From Rhodospirillaceae bacterium (GTDB taxonomy: Bacteria > Pseudomonadota > Alphaproteobacteria > Micavibrionales > Micavibrionaceae), in contig DMIT01000012.1 of the NCBI GenBank assembly GCA_003452275.1, forward strand, positions 5,628 to 17,765: a stretch of 12,138 nt of DNA, in the 5' to 3' direction. Under the pieces are notes generated by a model. That model was given only the letters and a program-made list of their open reading frames with translations, had not been told where the DNA came from and searched no databases. Shown here piece after piece: positions 1 to 6,745 of the stretch (position 1 is its first letter; each line of letters opens with the position of its first letter). Position numbers and translations under genes: made by a program.

Positions 1-414
1 ACGTATGGCGGGGCGGCTCCGCATGGCGGCGGGGCTTTTTCGGGTAAAGACCCGACAAAAGTTGATCGTTCTGCGGCCTATGTCGCGCGCTATATTGCCA
101 AAAACATTGTTGCTGCCGGATATGCTGAAAAATGCTTGATCCAGTTGTCTTATGCGATTGGCGTGGCTCACCCGATTTCCGTCTATGTCAATACATTAGA
201 GACCGGAAACGTGCCCGAGACAAAACTTGCCGAAGCCATAAGCCGTGTGATAGACCTTTCGCCACGCGGCATCCGCACCCATTTGCAATTGAATAAACCG
301 ATTTACGCCCGCACCGCGTCCTATGGACATTTCGGACGCAATGTTGATGGCGATGGCGGATTCTCGTGGGAAAAAACAGATTTGATTGATGCGTTAAGGA
401 AAGAAATTGGTTGA
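1..414 (+). CDS. metK: S-adenosylmethionine synthase, C-terminal part (5' end outside window)
   Basis: MetK joins ATP and methionine to make S-adenosylmethionine, the cell's main methyl donor, in the cytoplasm. Only the last 137 residues are present; the frame is open from base 1 to the TGA at 412-414. The fragment begins with the glycine-rich stretch [19 protein letters not shown], a hallmark of the family that contributes to the ATP and metal site. It continues with an [10 protein letters not shown] segment and ends with the typical YGHFGR and FSWEKTD block before the terminus, so the C-terminal domain looks intact. The stop lies inside the start of trmB, so the two genes are probably co-transcribed and translationally coupled. 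Identification is near certain; the N-terminal two thirds cannot be judged. Confidence 0.97.
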   Translation, partial: TYGGAAPHGGGAFSGKDPTKVDRSAAYVARYIAKNIVAAGYAEKCLIQLSYAIGVAHPISVYVNTLETGNVPETKLAEAISRVIDLSPRGIRTHLQLNKPIYARTASYGHFGRNVDGDGGFSWEKTDLIDALRKEIG

Positions 415-1177
415 AGAATCTATTCAAAAAGTAAAACGTGTTTATGTCCGCCGTCATGGACGTCCCATGCATCAGGGACGCATGGATGCGCTGGAAACAG
501 TCTTTCCGACAGTTCAAATCCCCAAGGATATCCTTCAGGAAGATGGTCAACTTGCCGCCAGCGAATTTTTCGATGGCGCGGCTGTGCAAAAATTGCATTT
601 TGAAATAGGCTTCGGCAATGGCGAGCATCTGTTATATGTCATGCGTGAAAACCCGCATGACCATTTCATTGGTGCCGAACCCTATATGAACGGTATGTCT
701 GCCTTTATCAAAAGCCTGCCGGTACCTACCCCTGATAATATCCGCGTTCATGCCGATGATGCGTTGATGGTTCTGAATAGTTTGCAAGATGCGTCAGTCG
801 ATGTGATCTATATTTTAAACCCCGACCCATGGCCCAAATCACGCCATCATAAACGCCGTATCGTGTCCGAAGCGAATCTGGATGTTTATGCGCGCGTTTT
901 AAAAGAGGGGGGCCTGATGGTTCAGACGACCGATGTCGATGATCTGGCTGAATGGATGTTGACCAAAACGATCAATAGCCCTTATTTCGATTGGACAGCC
1001 GAACATCCCGCCGACTGGAAAACCGCCCCCAATGGATGGATGTCCACACGGTATGAAAACAAAGGCAAGGAAGCGGGGCGGTCACAAACCTATTTGTTGT
1101 ATCGCCGCAATGCCACAGCTGTGGTGGCTAAAACAAGTGTTCCTGCTGTTGAGATGCCAAAGATCAGAATTTATTAG
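407..1177 (+). CDS. trmB: tRNA (guanine-N7)-methyltransferase TrmB
   Basis: TrmB uses S-adenosylmethionine to methylate N7 of guanine 46 in the variable loop of many tRNAs, stabilising their tertiary fold. The 256-residue product has the SAM-binding loop [10 protein letters not shown] (66-75), the family motif [14 protein letters not shown] (138-151) and the C-terminal TRYENKG (214-220). I take the TTG at 407 as start: TAAGGA at 395-400 is well placed, no in-frame ATG occurs until residue 21, and the basic stretch [12 protein letters not shown] that usually opens alphaproteobacterial TrmB follows at once. It overlaps metK by 8 bases, which suggests coupling to the gene that makes its cofactor. 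The last 20 or so residues ([12 protein letters not shown]) are a weakly conserved tail. Confidence 0.95.
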   Translation: MVEESIQKVKRVYVRRHGRPMHQGRMDALETVFPTVQIPKDILQEDGQLAASEFFDGAAVQKLHFEIGFGNGEHLLYVMRENPHDHFIGAEPYMNGMSAFIKSLPVPTPDNIRVHADDALMVLNSLQDASVDVIYILNPDPWPKSRHHKRRIVSEANLDVYARVLKEGGLMVQTTDVDDLAEWMLTKTINSPYFDWTAEHPADWKTAPNGWMSTRYENKGKEAGRSQTYLLYRRNATAVVAKTSVPAVEMPKIRIY

Positions 1178-1211
1178 GCATTATAAATTTTCATAATTTT
1201 ATTGCCTTTTT
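1176..1211 (+). terminator. Probable weak rho-independent terminator of metK-trmB
   Basis: AGGCA (1176-1180), starting within the trmB stop codon, pairs with TGCCT (1203-1207). AT-rich inner sequence adds about five A-U pairs after a two-base bulge. Five T residues (1207-1211) follow. The stem is short and AT-rich, so termination may be partial. Confidence 0.5.
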
Positions 1212-1302
1212 CGCCAATTCTATTTATGACTGTCTTCTGTGATTAGGAAAATACACTGGCTGGTTACTATAAAAAATTTTGTATCAGATGAAAGGGTGAA
1301 AG

Positions 1303-1701
1303 ATGGAGAGAGTAACAATATCGATGGAGACGGCGCGTACTCTTTATGCGTTGGATGGATCAACTCCTCAAAAAAAGAGGCCGAATAGTGCGCGCTTTTA
1401 CTGTGATAATGGGACATCTGTTGTTCTCCCAGTCAAGGAGTTTATTCTAGGTGTCAGTGCTTATTCGGAATTAGCAAAAGGTTGTTTTCGTGATGCTTTC
1501 ACATTGCATGTGAGGGGCAAAAATGCGGCAGTACTAAGTCCTTTATGGACTTGCAAGGGGGAAGAATATCCTACATCCGCAGTCAGCGTAAACACAACAA
1601 CGCAAGCCTTTGTGAAGGCCTGTCAGAACGGCCCGGTCATTCTTACCTATCGTCGGCAACCGTTCGGGGTGCTGACATCTTGTGAGTCTAAACCGGAATA
1701 G
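1303..1701 (+). CDS. Unrecognised 132-residue protein with a Phd/YefM-like C-terminal half
   Basis: I do not recognise this protein as a named family. An ATG at 1303 follows AAAGGG (1291-1296) at good spacing, and the frame runs 132 residues to the terminator shared with tsf. There is no signal peptide or membrane segment. Residues 92-126, containing QNGPVILTYRRQPFGVLTS, resemble the core of Phd/YefM antitoxins (a strand, helix, then G-P-V-x-I/L-T-x-R-x-x-P-x-x-V-L). Residues 46-80, ending in TLHVRGKNAAVLSPL, align without gaps to that segment, so the protein may hold two degenerate copies of one fold. The first 30 residues are polar and uninformative. No toxin gene adjoins it: it stands alone between two terminators. 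A poor promoter candidate is TTGCCT (1202-1207), 17 bases, TATGAC (1225-1230). That the gene is real is likely; any antitoxin or DNA-binding role is inference from motif resemblance. Confidence 0.7.
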   Translation: MERVTISMETARTLYALDGSTPQKKRPNSARFYCDNGTSVVLPVKEFILGVSAYSELAKGCFRDAFTLHVRGKNAAVLSPLWTCKGEEYPTSAVSVNTTTQAFVKACQNGPVILTYRRQPFGVLTSCESKPE

Positions 1702-1723
1702 GGATGAGATCATCATCCATTAT

Positions 1724-1757
1724 AAAAAAAGCCGGATAGAAATTATCCGGCTTTTTT
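1724..1757. terminator. Bidirectional rho-independent terminator between the 1303 gene and tsf
   Basis: GCCGGATA (1731-1738) and TATCCGGC (1744-1751) form a perfect 8-bp stem around a GAAAT loop. Seven A residues flank it on the left (1724-1730) and six T residues on the right (1752-1757), so it works as a stem plus U-tract on either strand. It sits between convergent genes, as expected of a shared terminator. Confidence 0.92.
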
Positions 1758-1762
1758 GTAAG

Positions 1763-1780
1763 TTCCTGCTTTCGCAGGAA
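1763..1780 (-). repeat. Short GNRA-loop hairpin, possibly a dispersed intergenic repeat
   Basis: On the minus strand TTCCTGC, GAAA, GCAGGAA form a 7-bp stem capped by a GNRA-type tetraloop, just past the tsf stop and before the terminator. The extended form CATTCCTGCGAAAGCAGGAA resembles short palindromic elements I associate with scattered copies in proteobacterial intergenic regions. Only one copy lies in this window, so repeat status is inferred; it could instead be a 3'-end stabilising hairpin. Confidence 0.5.
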
Positions 1781-1793
1781 TGCAAATGAGGGA

Positions 1794-2723
1794 TTAGCCG
1801 TTCGCGACGGAAGCGACTTCGGCAGCAAAGTCGGTAACTTCTTTTTCAATGCCTTCGCCCAATTGGTAGCGGATATAGCCAGCCAATTTAATGGATGCGC
1901 CTGCTGCTTTTGCTGCTTTTTCAACAACGGCAGAGACTTTTGTATCCGGATCCATGATGAAAGCTTGTTCAGTCAGGCAAACTTCTTCGAAGAATTTGCG
2001 CATACGTCCATCCAGCATTTTCTCGACGATATCTGCCGGTTTGCCGGAAGCAAGAGCGGTTTCGCGTTGAACGTTACGTTCACGCTCAGCCGCAGCCGGA
2101 TCAACAGATGCAGTGTCGAGGAATTGCGGGTTGGCAGCAGCAACGTGCATTGCCAATTGTTTACCAAGTGTTGCAAGAACATCAGCAGGAGCAGAGGATT
2201 CAAGCGCAACCAGAACACCGATTTTCCCAATGTTCGGAGCAATCGCATTGTGTACGTAAGTTGCGACGTAACCTTCGGACACGGATAATTTTGCGCAACG
2301 GCGGAGGGACATGTTTTCGCCGATGGTAGCAATCATGCCTGTCAAATATTCCTGAGTTGTTTTGCCTTCGCCGTAAGCAGAGGAAGACAGAGCCTCGACA
2401 GAGCCATTCGCAGACAAGGACAATTGCGCAGCCTTGGTTGCGAAATCCTGAAATTGCTGGTTACGGGCCACGAAGTCAGTTTCTGCGTTGACTTCAAGGA
2501 TAGAAGCTTCTTTGTTATCTGCGCCGGCACTAACCGCCACCAGACCCTCGGCAGCTGTACGACCGGATTTTTTAGCCGCTTTTGCCAGACCTTTTTTACG
2601 GAGATAATCAACTGCGGCTTCCATATCGCCATTGCATTCTACGAGCGCGTTTTTCGCGTCCATCATGCCGGCATCGGTTTTTTCGCGTAATTCTTTTACC
2701 ATTGAAGCTGTAATGTCAGCCAT
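1794..2723 (-). CDS. tsf: Translation elongation factor Ts
   Basis: EF-Ts is the guanine nucleotide exchange factor that releases GDP from EF-Tu during elongation. The 309-residue product has the N-terminal UBA-like domain with the first family signature LREKTDAGMMDAKNALVE (12-29). It also has the second signature EVNAETDFVARN (77-88), whose TDFV (82-85) contacts EF-Tu, followed by the core and coiled-coil regions typical of the family. Length is normal. The start at 2723 is supported by AAAAGGTGA (2728-2736 on the plus strand), five bases upstream. It lies 98 bases after rpsB in the same direction, the usual rpsB-tsf operon. The pyrH and frr genes that often follow are absent; a terminator comes instead. 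Confidence 0.98.
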   Translation of the reverse strand: MADITASMVKELREKTDAGMMDAKNALVECNGDMEAAVDYLRKKGLAKAAKKSGRTAAEGLVAVSAGADNKEASILEVNAETDFVARNQQFQDFATKAAQLSLSANGSVEALSSSAYGEGKTTQEYLTGMIATIGENMSLRRCAKLSVSEGYVATYVHNAIAPNIGKIGVLVALESSAPADVLATLGKQLAMHVAAANPQFLDTASVDPAAAERERNVQRETALASGKPADIVEKMLDGRMRKFFEEVCLTEQAFIMDPDTKVSAVVEKAAKAAGASIKLAGYIRYQLGEGIEKEVTDFAAEVASVANG

Positions 2724-2772
2724 CGTGTCACCTTTTAAGTTGAGAGTGTTGAGTTAGAGAGTGGGGAGAGAA

Positions 2773-2806
2773 TGAGTGGCCAGTACATTTTTGCATTGAC
2801 CACTCA
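2773..2806 (-). other. Inverted repeat in the rpsB-tsf spacer
   Basis: TGAGTGG (2773-2779) and CCACTCA (2800-2806) are perfect inverted repeats separated by 20 bases. In the minus-strand transcript this makes a hairpin between rpsB and tsf with no following U-tract, so it is not a standard terminator. It may tune tsf relative to rpsB or mark mRNA processing. The function is inference. Confidence 0.45.
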
Positions 2807-2821
2807 AAAATCTTCACTCAA

Positions 2822-3616
2822 TTAAGCGTTTGCGGCAGCTTTGGCTTCCGGAGAGGTTTCGTTGGCCGCGGCAGGAAGTTCGACTTTGAGATCTACAGAC
2901 TCACCAATGTCTTTTCCTTTTGCGCCGAGTTCTGCCTGAATACCGTCAAGGATCGCAGAAGAAACGAGGTCGCAATACAGCTCAATCGCGCGCAAAGCAT
3001 CATCATTACCTGGAATCGGGAAGTCGATACCATCCGGGGAAGAGTTGCTGTCGATGATCGCGAACACTGGAATACCCAGTTTGTTGGCTTCTTTAATCGC
3101 AATGTCTTCTTTGTTGGTGTCGATGATAAAGATCGCGTCAGGTTGACCGCCCATATCTTTGATCCCGCCAATGGATTGTTCCAGTTTTTCCATTTCACGA
3201 CGGAACATCAGTTCTTCTTTTTTGGTGAAACCGGTTTTTTGTTGAGCGAACAAGCCTTCGAGTTCTTTCAAACGGTTAATGGAATTGGTTACTGTTTTCC
3301 AGTTGGTGAGCATTCCACCCAACCAGCGGTGGTTGACGTAGTATTGGCCGCAGCGTTGTGCAGAAGCTGCAACAGTTGCTTGCGCCTGACGTTTTGTACC
3401 AACGAACAGAACACGCCCGCCTTTGGCAACGATTTCGCGGATTGTACGCAAAGATTGGTCGAGCATCGGCACAGTTTGTTGCAGGTCAAGAATATGAACA
3501 TCGTTACGAACACCGAAAATGAACGGACGCATTTTAGGGTTCCAGCGACGGGTACGGTGACCAAAGTGAACACCGGCTTCGAGTAATTGACGCATTGTGA
3601 ATTCAGGCATAGCCAT
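2822..3616 (-). CDS. rpsB: 30S ribosomal protein S2
   Basis: S2 binds late to the back of the 30S subunit between head and body and helps recruit S1. The 264-residue protein opens with the family block [26 protein letters not shown] and contains the [11 protein letters not shown] and [13 protein letters not shown] segments. It carries the second conserved region [33 protein letters not shown] in its centre, split here only for readability: [13 protein letters not shown] then [19 protein letters not shown]. An alanine-rich tail ([15 protein letters not shown]) replaces the variable C-terminus. I use the ATG at 3616 because AAAAGGAGA (3625-3633) is well spaced from it; the ATG at 3610 would put that site too far away. 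It is first gene of rpsB-tsf, with its own promoter and a structured leader. Confidence 0.98.
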   Translation of the reverse strand: MAMPEFTMRQLLEAGVHFGHRTRRWNPKMRPFIFGVRNDVHILDLQQTVPMLDQSLRTIREIVAKGGRVLFVGTKRQAQATVAASAQRCGQYYVNHRWLGGMLTNWKTVTNSINRLKELEGLFAQQKTGFTKKEELMFRREMEKLEQSIGGIKDMGGQPDAIFIIDTNKEDIAIKEANKLGIPVFAIIDSNSSPDGIDFPIPGNDDALRAIELYCDLVSSAILDGIQAELGAKGKDIGESVDLKVELPAAANETSPEAKAAANA

Positions 3617-3634
3617 GGAATATATCTCCTTTTT

Positions 3635-3683
3635 CCAGTTTGACCTCTACGGGGGTAATGACGAAACCATTCCGTCACACTGG
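3635..3683 (-). promoter_or_regulatory. Structured 5' leader of rpsB, candidate S2 autoregulatory site
   Basis: In the minus-strand transcript CCAGT-G-TGAC (3683-3674) pairs with GTCA-A-ACTGG (3644-3635): nine pairs interrupted by one G/A mismatch. Inside, GGAATG (3673-3668) can pair with CATT-A-CC, leaving an asymmetric CCCGTAGAG bulge. The outer stem ends one base from the ribosome binding site. S2 represses rpsB-tsf through a 5' leader in gammaproteobacteria; whether this leader does the same is inference. Confidence 0.5.
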
Positions 3684-3732
3684 TAGGGAAAAATTATAAA
3701 TTTGGCCCAGCCCCGTATGTGAATTGAGGCTT

Positions 3733-3761
3733 TTTATAAGGATTCGCGTGCTATAAAGCAA
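3733..3761 (-). promoter_or_regulatory. Sigma-70-type promoter of rpsB-tsf
   Basis: On the minus strand TTGCTT (3761-3756) is followed after exactly 17 bases by TATAAA (3738-3733), a good -35/-10 pair. It predicts a transcript start near 3726 and a leader of about 110 bases. A second perfect -10 hexamer, TATAAT (3698-3693), lies inside that leader but has only a weak -35 (TTCACA at 19 bases), so it is a possible second start. Confidence 0.6.
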
Positions 3762-3833
3762 GCAAAAAGAACAGTTTTCATGATAAAACATCCTATATTG
3801 TGTGATGCAGCAAATTTAATGCCTTTAAAAAAT

Positions 3834-3876
3834 TAACCTTTTCGGGCATAGTTCGCGCATCAATTTGAAAAGGTTA
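3834..3876 (+). promoter_or_regulatory. Inverted repeat overlapping the phaB ribosome binding site
   Basis: TAACCTTTTC (3834-3843) and GAAAAGGTTA (3867-3876) are a perfect 10-bp inverted repeat with a 23-base loop. The right arm contains AAGG and AGGTTA, the left part of the phaB ribosome binding site (AGGTTAGGA), seven bases before the ATG at 3883. As RNA it could hide that site; as DNA it could be an operator. Either role is inferred from position. Confidence 0.55.
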
Positions 3877-3882
3877 GGAAAT

Positions 3883-4608
3883 ATGTCGAAAGTTGCTGTT
3901 GTTACCGGCGGAACGCGCGGAATTGGGTTGTCTATTACCAAGGCTTTGATTGCCGAGGGGTATCAGGTTGCTGCCCTATATCATGGAAATGAAGAGGCTG
4001 CCCAGAAATGCGCTGCGGAAACAGGTGCAAAAGTATTTAAAGCTGACGTTGCGAATTTTGAACAATGCCACAAAGCGATCACCGATATTGAAGCCCAACT
4101 CGGCCCTGTTGCGGTGCTGGTGAATAATGCGGGGATTACCAAAGACGGGATGCTGCATAAAATGCCGGAAGATAACTGGCATGCCGTGATTGAAACCAAT
4201 CTGACATCCTGTTTCAATATGTGCCGCGCGGTGATTGAAGGCATGCGTGGGCGTCAGTTCGGTCGTATCATCAATATCAGTTCGATCAACGGACAAAAAG
4301 GCCAGTTGGGTCAGGCGAATTATTCTGCGGCGAAGGCCGGAATGCTCGGCTTTACACGCGCGTTGGCGCTTGAGAGTGCAGCGAAAGGCATTACCGTCAA
4401 TGCAATTTGCCCAGGCTATATTGCAACCGATATGACCTCTGCCATGCCGCAGGAAGTTCTGGACAGCATTATCCGTCAAATTCCTGCTGCGCGTATGGGA
4501 AAACCGGAGGAAATTGCCGATATGGTTGCCTTCCTTGCATCCGAGAAAGCGGCGTTCATTACCGGTTCAACAATGACTGTGAATGGCGGGCAATATATCG
4601 CTGCTTAA
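3883..4608 (+). CDS. phaB: Acetoacetyl-CoA reductase (PhaB-type SDR)
   Basis: PhaB reduces acetoacetyl-CoA with NADPH to (R)-3-hydroxybutyryl-CoA, the monomer for polyhydroxybutyrate. The 241-residue short-chain dehydrogenase has the cofactor loop TGGTRGIG (8-15), NNAG (81-84), catalytic Asn106 and the triad Ser134, Tyr147, Lys151. The block SSINGQKGQLGQANYSAAKAG around the active site and the end [16 protein letters not shown] are characteristic of PhaB rather than of the related FabG. I prefer the ATG at 3883, which has AGGTTAGGA just upstream, over an in-frame TTG at 3865. No phaA or phaC is nearby. The gene is divergent from rpsB and its stop overlaps the convergent flavoprotein stop by 4 bases. 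FabG-like activity is the main alternative. Confidence 0.88.
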   Translation: MSKVAVVTGGTRGIGLSITKALIAEGYQVAALYHGNEEAAQKCAAETGAKVFKADVANFEQCHKAITDIEAQLGPVAVLVNNAGITKDGMLHKMPEDNWHAVIETNLTSCFNMCRAVIEGMRGRQFGRIINISSINGQKGQLGQANYSAAKAGMLGFTRALALESAAKGITVNAICPGYIATDMTSAMPQEVLDSIIRQIPAARMGKPEEIADMVAFLASEKAAFITGSTMTVNGGQYIAA

Positions 4609-5804
4609 TCGATATGCCTTCCAACCCAGACAGCCATGCTGAATGTGGCTTGTAAGAGATAACCGCCCGTTGGGGCCTCCCAGTCCAGCATTTCGCCGAT
4701 GGCGTAGGTGCTGGATATTTTTTTGAGCCTGAAATTGTCATCGACTTCGTCAAGAGCAATCCCGCCCGCCGATGATATGGCGCGGTCAATATCGGCTACG
4801 CCAGTCAGTATGAGCGGGTATGATTTGATGCGTGAGGCAAGGTCACGCGCGTTCAGATTAGATACGTTCCGATCTTCCTGTAACAAGCCGATGGCAACGG
4901 GTGAGAGAGATAAATTTTTTCGAATGTAATTGGAAAGGCTATCACGTCCGCGCGGTGCATTTAACTGTGAAATGATTTTATCTAACGGGACATTCGGTTT
5001 TAAATCGAGTGTTAAAATAGTTGATCCGTCTTTATCAATTTTGTTCCGCAAAGATTTGGAAATAGCATAAATTCCGCCGCCTTCAACGCCGTTCTGCGTA
5101 ATCATGATTTCGCCTTGAACAGCCATGCCATCATGTTTCAGCAGGACAGGTTTTAAAGGTTGGCCTGCATATTTATTTTTAAACATGTTTGAGCATTCGG
5201 TTTTGAAGCCGCAATTGGCGGGTCGGAACGGATTGATGTGGATATCGCGGTCGGTAAGGTATTTTGTCCAGTGCCCATCCGACCCCAGACGCGGCCATGA
5301 CGCCCCGCCAAGGGAAAGAATTGTGATATCGCTTGTGATGGTAAGATTAGATTGTTCCTGTTGTGCCGGATGAGAGAAAGTGAGGTTGTTGTTTTTGTCC
5401 CAGCCTGTCCATTCATACCCGAAATGAAACTTCACTCCTGAATTTTGCAGACGGATCAACCACGCGCGGAGCAGGGGGGAGGCTTTGAAACTTTTGGGGA
5501 AGATGCGTCCACTGGTGCCGATAAAAGTTTCTTCGCCCAATCCTGAACACCAGTCACGCAAATCTTGCGCTGTGAAATGTTCAATGGCGGGGCGCAGGAA
5601 ATGTGCGGCTTCGCCATAGCGGGTGAGAAATTGATCAAGCGGTTCTGAATGGGTAATGTTGAGGCCGCCACGTCCTGCCATTAAAAATTTACGCGCGGCG
5701 GTCGGGCGGTGGTCATAAACCGCCACCTGAAACCCGCGGTCGGCAAGCATTTCGGCAGCCATTAAGCCGCCGGGGCCGGCGCCGATAATGCTGATCCTTT
5801 TCAA
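4605..5804 (-). CDS. FAD-dependent oxidoreductase of the HI0933/PP_4765 family
   Basis: This 399-residue flavoprotein belongs to the BaiN/YhiN/HI0933 group, closest by motif to the PP_4765-type subfamily; the substrate is unknown. The N-terminal Rossmann motif GAGPGG (8-13) binds FAD. Family-specific motifs are [19 protein letters not shown] (37-55), [15 protein letters not shown] (163-177) and, near the end, [16 protein letters not shown], which closes the FAD site. No signal peptide or membrane segment is visible. The start is a TTG at 5804: the Rossmann strand follows immediately and no upstream ATG fits. It overlaps the etfA stop by 4 bases, implying translational coupling, and it has no clear ribosome binding site of its own. 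It is last in the ubiG-HIG1-etfB-etfA operon. A redox partnership with ETF is suggested only by this linkage. Confidence 0.88.
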   Translation of the reverse strand: MKRISIIGAGPGGLMAAEMLADRGFQVAVYDHRPTAARKFLMAGRGGLNITHSEPLDQFLTRYGEAAHFLRPAIEHFTAQDLRDWCSGLGEETFIGTSGRIFPKSFKASPLLRAWLIRLQNSGVKFHFGYEWTGWDKNNNLTFSHPAQQEQSNLTITSDITILSLGGASWPRLGSDGHWTKYLTDRDIHINPFRPANCGFKTECSNMFKNKYAGQPLKPVLLKHDGMAVQGEIMITQNGVEGGGIYAISKSLRNKIDKDGSTILTLDLKPNVPLDKIISQLNAPRGRDSLSNYIRKNLSLSPVAIGLLQEDRNVSNLNARDLASRIKSYPLILTGVADIDRAISSAGGIALDEVDDNFRLKKISSTYAIGEMLDWEAPTGGYLLQATFSMAVWVGRHID

Positions 5805-6736
5805 AGTTTTTCAGTGAGTTGCGGCAAAACCTCGAATAAGTCAGCCACCAGTCCATAATCAGCCACCTGAAAAATAGGGGCGTCAGGGTCTTTGTTAATG
5901 GCCACGATGACCTTTGAATCCTTCATGCCTGCCAAATGTTGAATGGCGCCGGAAATGCCAACAGCGATATACAGGCTAGGGGCAACAATTTTTCCTGTTT
6001 GCCCGACTTGGTAATCATTTGGCGCATAACCGGCATCCACGGCAGCGCGGGAAGCGCCTACGGCTGCCCCTAACTTATCCGCCAGTTTTTCGATGATGGC
6101 AAAGTTTTCTTTTGATCCAACAGCACGTCCGCCGGACACGACGACTTTTGCGGCTGTGAGTTCTGGACGGGCAGATTTTGTCAGTTCTGCGCTTACAAAT
6201 TTTGACTTCCCGAAGGCCGTCACAGAAGATACATCTGCATTTTCAATTGCGGCTGATCCACCTGTTGTAGAGGCAGGGTCAAAGGCTGTTGTGCGGATGG
6301 TGAGCAATTTCAGTGCATCCGAAGATTGGAAAGTTGCAATCGCATTCCCCGCATAAACAGGGCGTTTAAAGGTGTCAGCAGAGATGATTTCAATGACGTC
6401 AGAAATCATTTGGCTGTCCAACAATGCAGCCACGCGCGGTAATAAATTTTTACCGAATGCGGTTGCAGGAGCAATAATATGTGTGAATGATTTTGCAAAA
6501 CTTGCAATGAAGCTTGCTGTATTTTCAGGCAATTGATGTTCAAATTCCGCTTTGTCAGCCACCACAACTTTGGCGACGCCGGCGCATTTTGACAGGGAGT
6601 CTGCAACGGCGGAAACATCTTTGCCAATGACGAGGACGGAAATATCACTGCCTAGTTTGGTCGCGGCAGTGATAGCGTTCAAAGTCGATGGACGGGCTGT
6701 GGAATCTGAATGTTCGGCGATGATCAATATTGACAT
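5801..6736 (-). CDS. etfA: Electron transfer flavoprotein alpha subunit
   Basis: EtfA pairs with EtfB to form the soluble ETF heterodimer, which takes electrons from acyl-CoA and other flavin dehydrogenases and passes them to the quinone pool via ETF:quinone oxidoreductase. The 311-residue product has the C-terminal FAD domain with [12 protein letters not shown] (201-212), [11 protein letters not shown] (227-237), QVGQTGKIV (243-251), [12 protein letters not shown] (260-271) and [12 protein letters not shown] (278-289), ending ADYGLVADL. These match the classical respiratory type. Length is typical of alphaproteobacterial and mitochondrial homologues. The ATG at 6736 is preceded by AGGGGAA. 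It begins 9 bases after etfB, the standard order etfB-etfA, and overlaps the next flavoprotein gene by 4 bases. Confidence 0.97.
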   Translation of the reverse strand: MSILIIAEHSDSTARPSTLNAITAATKLGSDISVLVIGKDVSAVADSLSKCAGVAKVVVADKAEFEHQLPENTASFIASFAKSFTHIIAPATAFGKNLLPRVAALLDSQMISDVIEIISADTFKRPVYAGNAIATFQSSDALKLLTIRTTAFDPASTTGGSAAIENADVSSVTAFGKSKFVSAELTKSARPELTAAKVVVSGGRAVGSKENFAIIEKLADKLGAAVGASRAAVDAGYAPNDYQVGQTGKIVAPSLYIAVGISGAIQHLAGMKDSKVIVAINKDPDAPIFQVADYGLVADLFEVLPQLTEKL

Positions 6737-6745
6737 GATGTTCCC

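Noticed and set aside
188..628. Minus-strand open frame of 146 codons across metK and trmB
   Set aside because: It covers conserved coding sequence of both genes on the other strand and shows no domain.
1220..1417. Minus-strand open frame of 65 codons over the start of the 1303 gene
   Set aside because: It has low-complexity serine/leucine content and conflicts with a plus-strand gene that has a good ribosome binding site.
3794..3812. phaB promoter (TATATT at 3794-3799) and a TGCAGCA half-palindrome (3806-3812) as a PhaR-type site
   Set aside because: No acceptable -35 was found, and a 7-base TGC/GCA motif is too short to claim as a regulator site without a set of related promoters.
3865..3882. 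In-frame TTG upstream of phaB that would add six residues (MKRLGN)
   Set aside because: The ATG at 3883 has the ribosome binding site AGGTTAGGA immediately before it, and MSKVAVVTGG is the normal opening of this family.
3976..4479. Minus-strand open frame of 167 codons inside phaB
   Set aside because: It is fully antisense to a conserved SDR gene and has no recognisable motif, so I treat it as chance.
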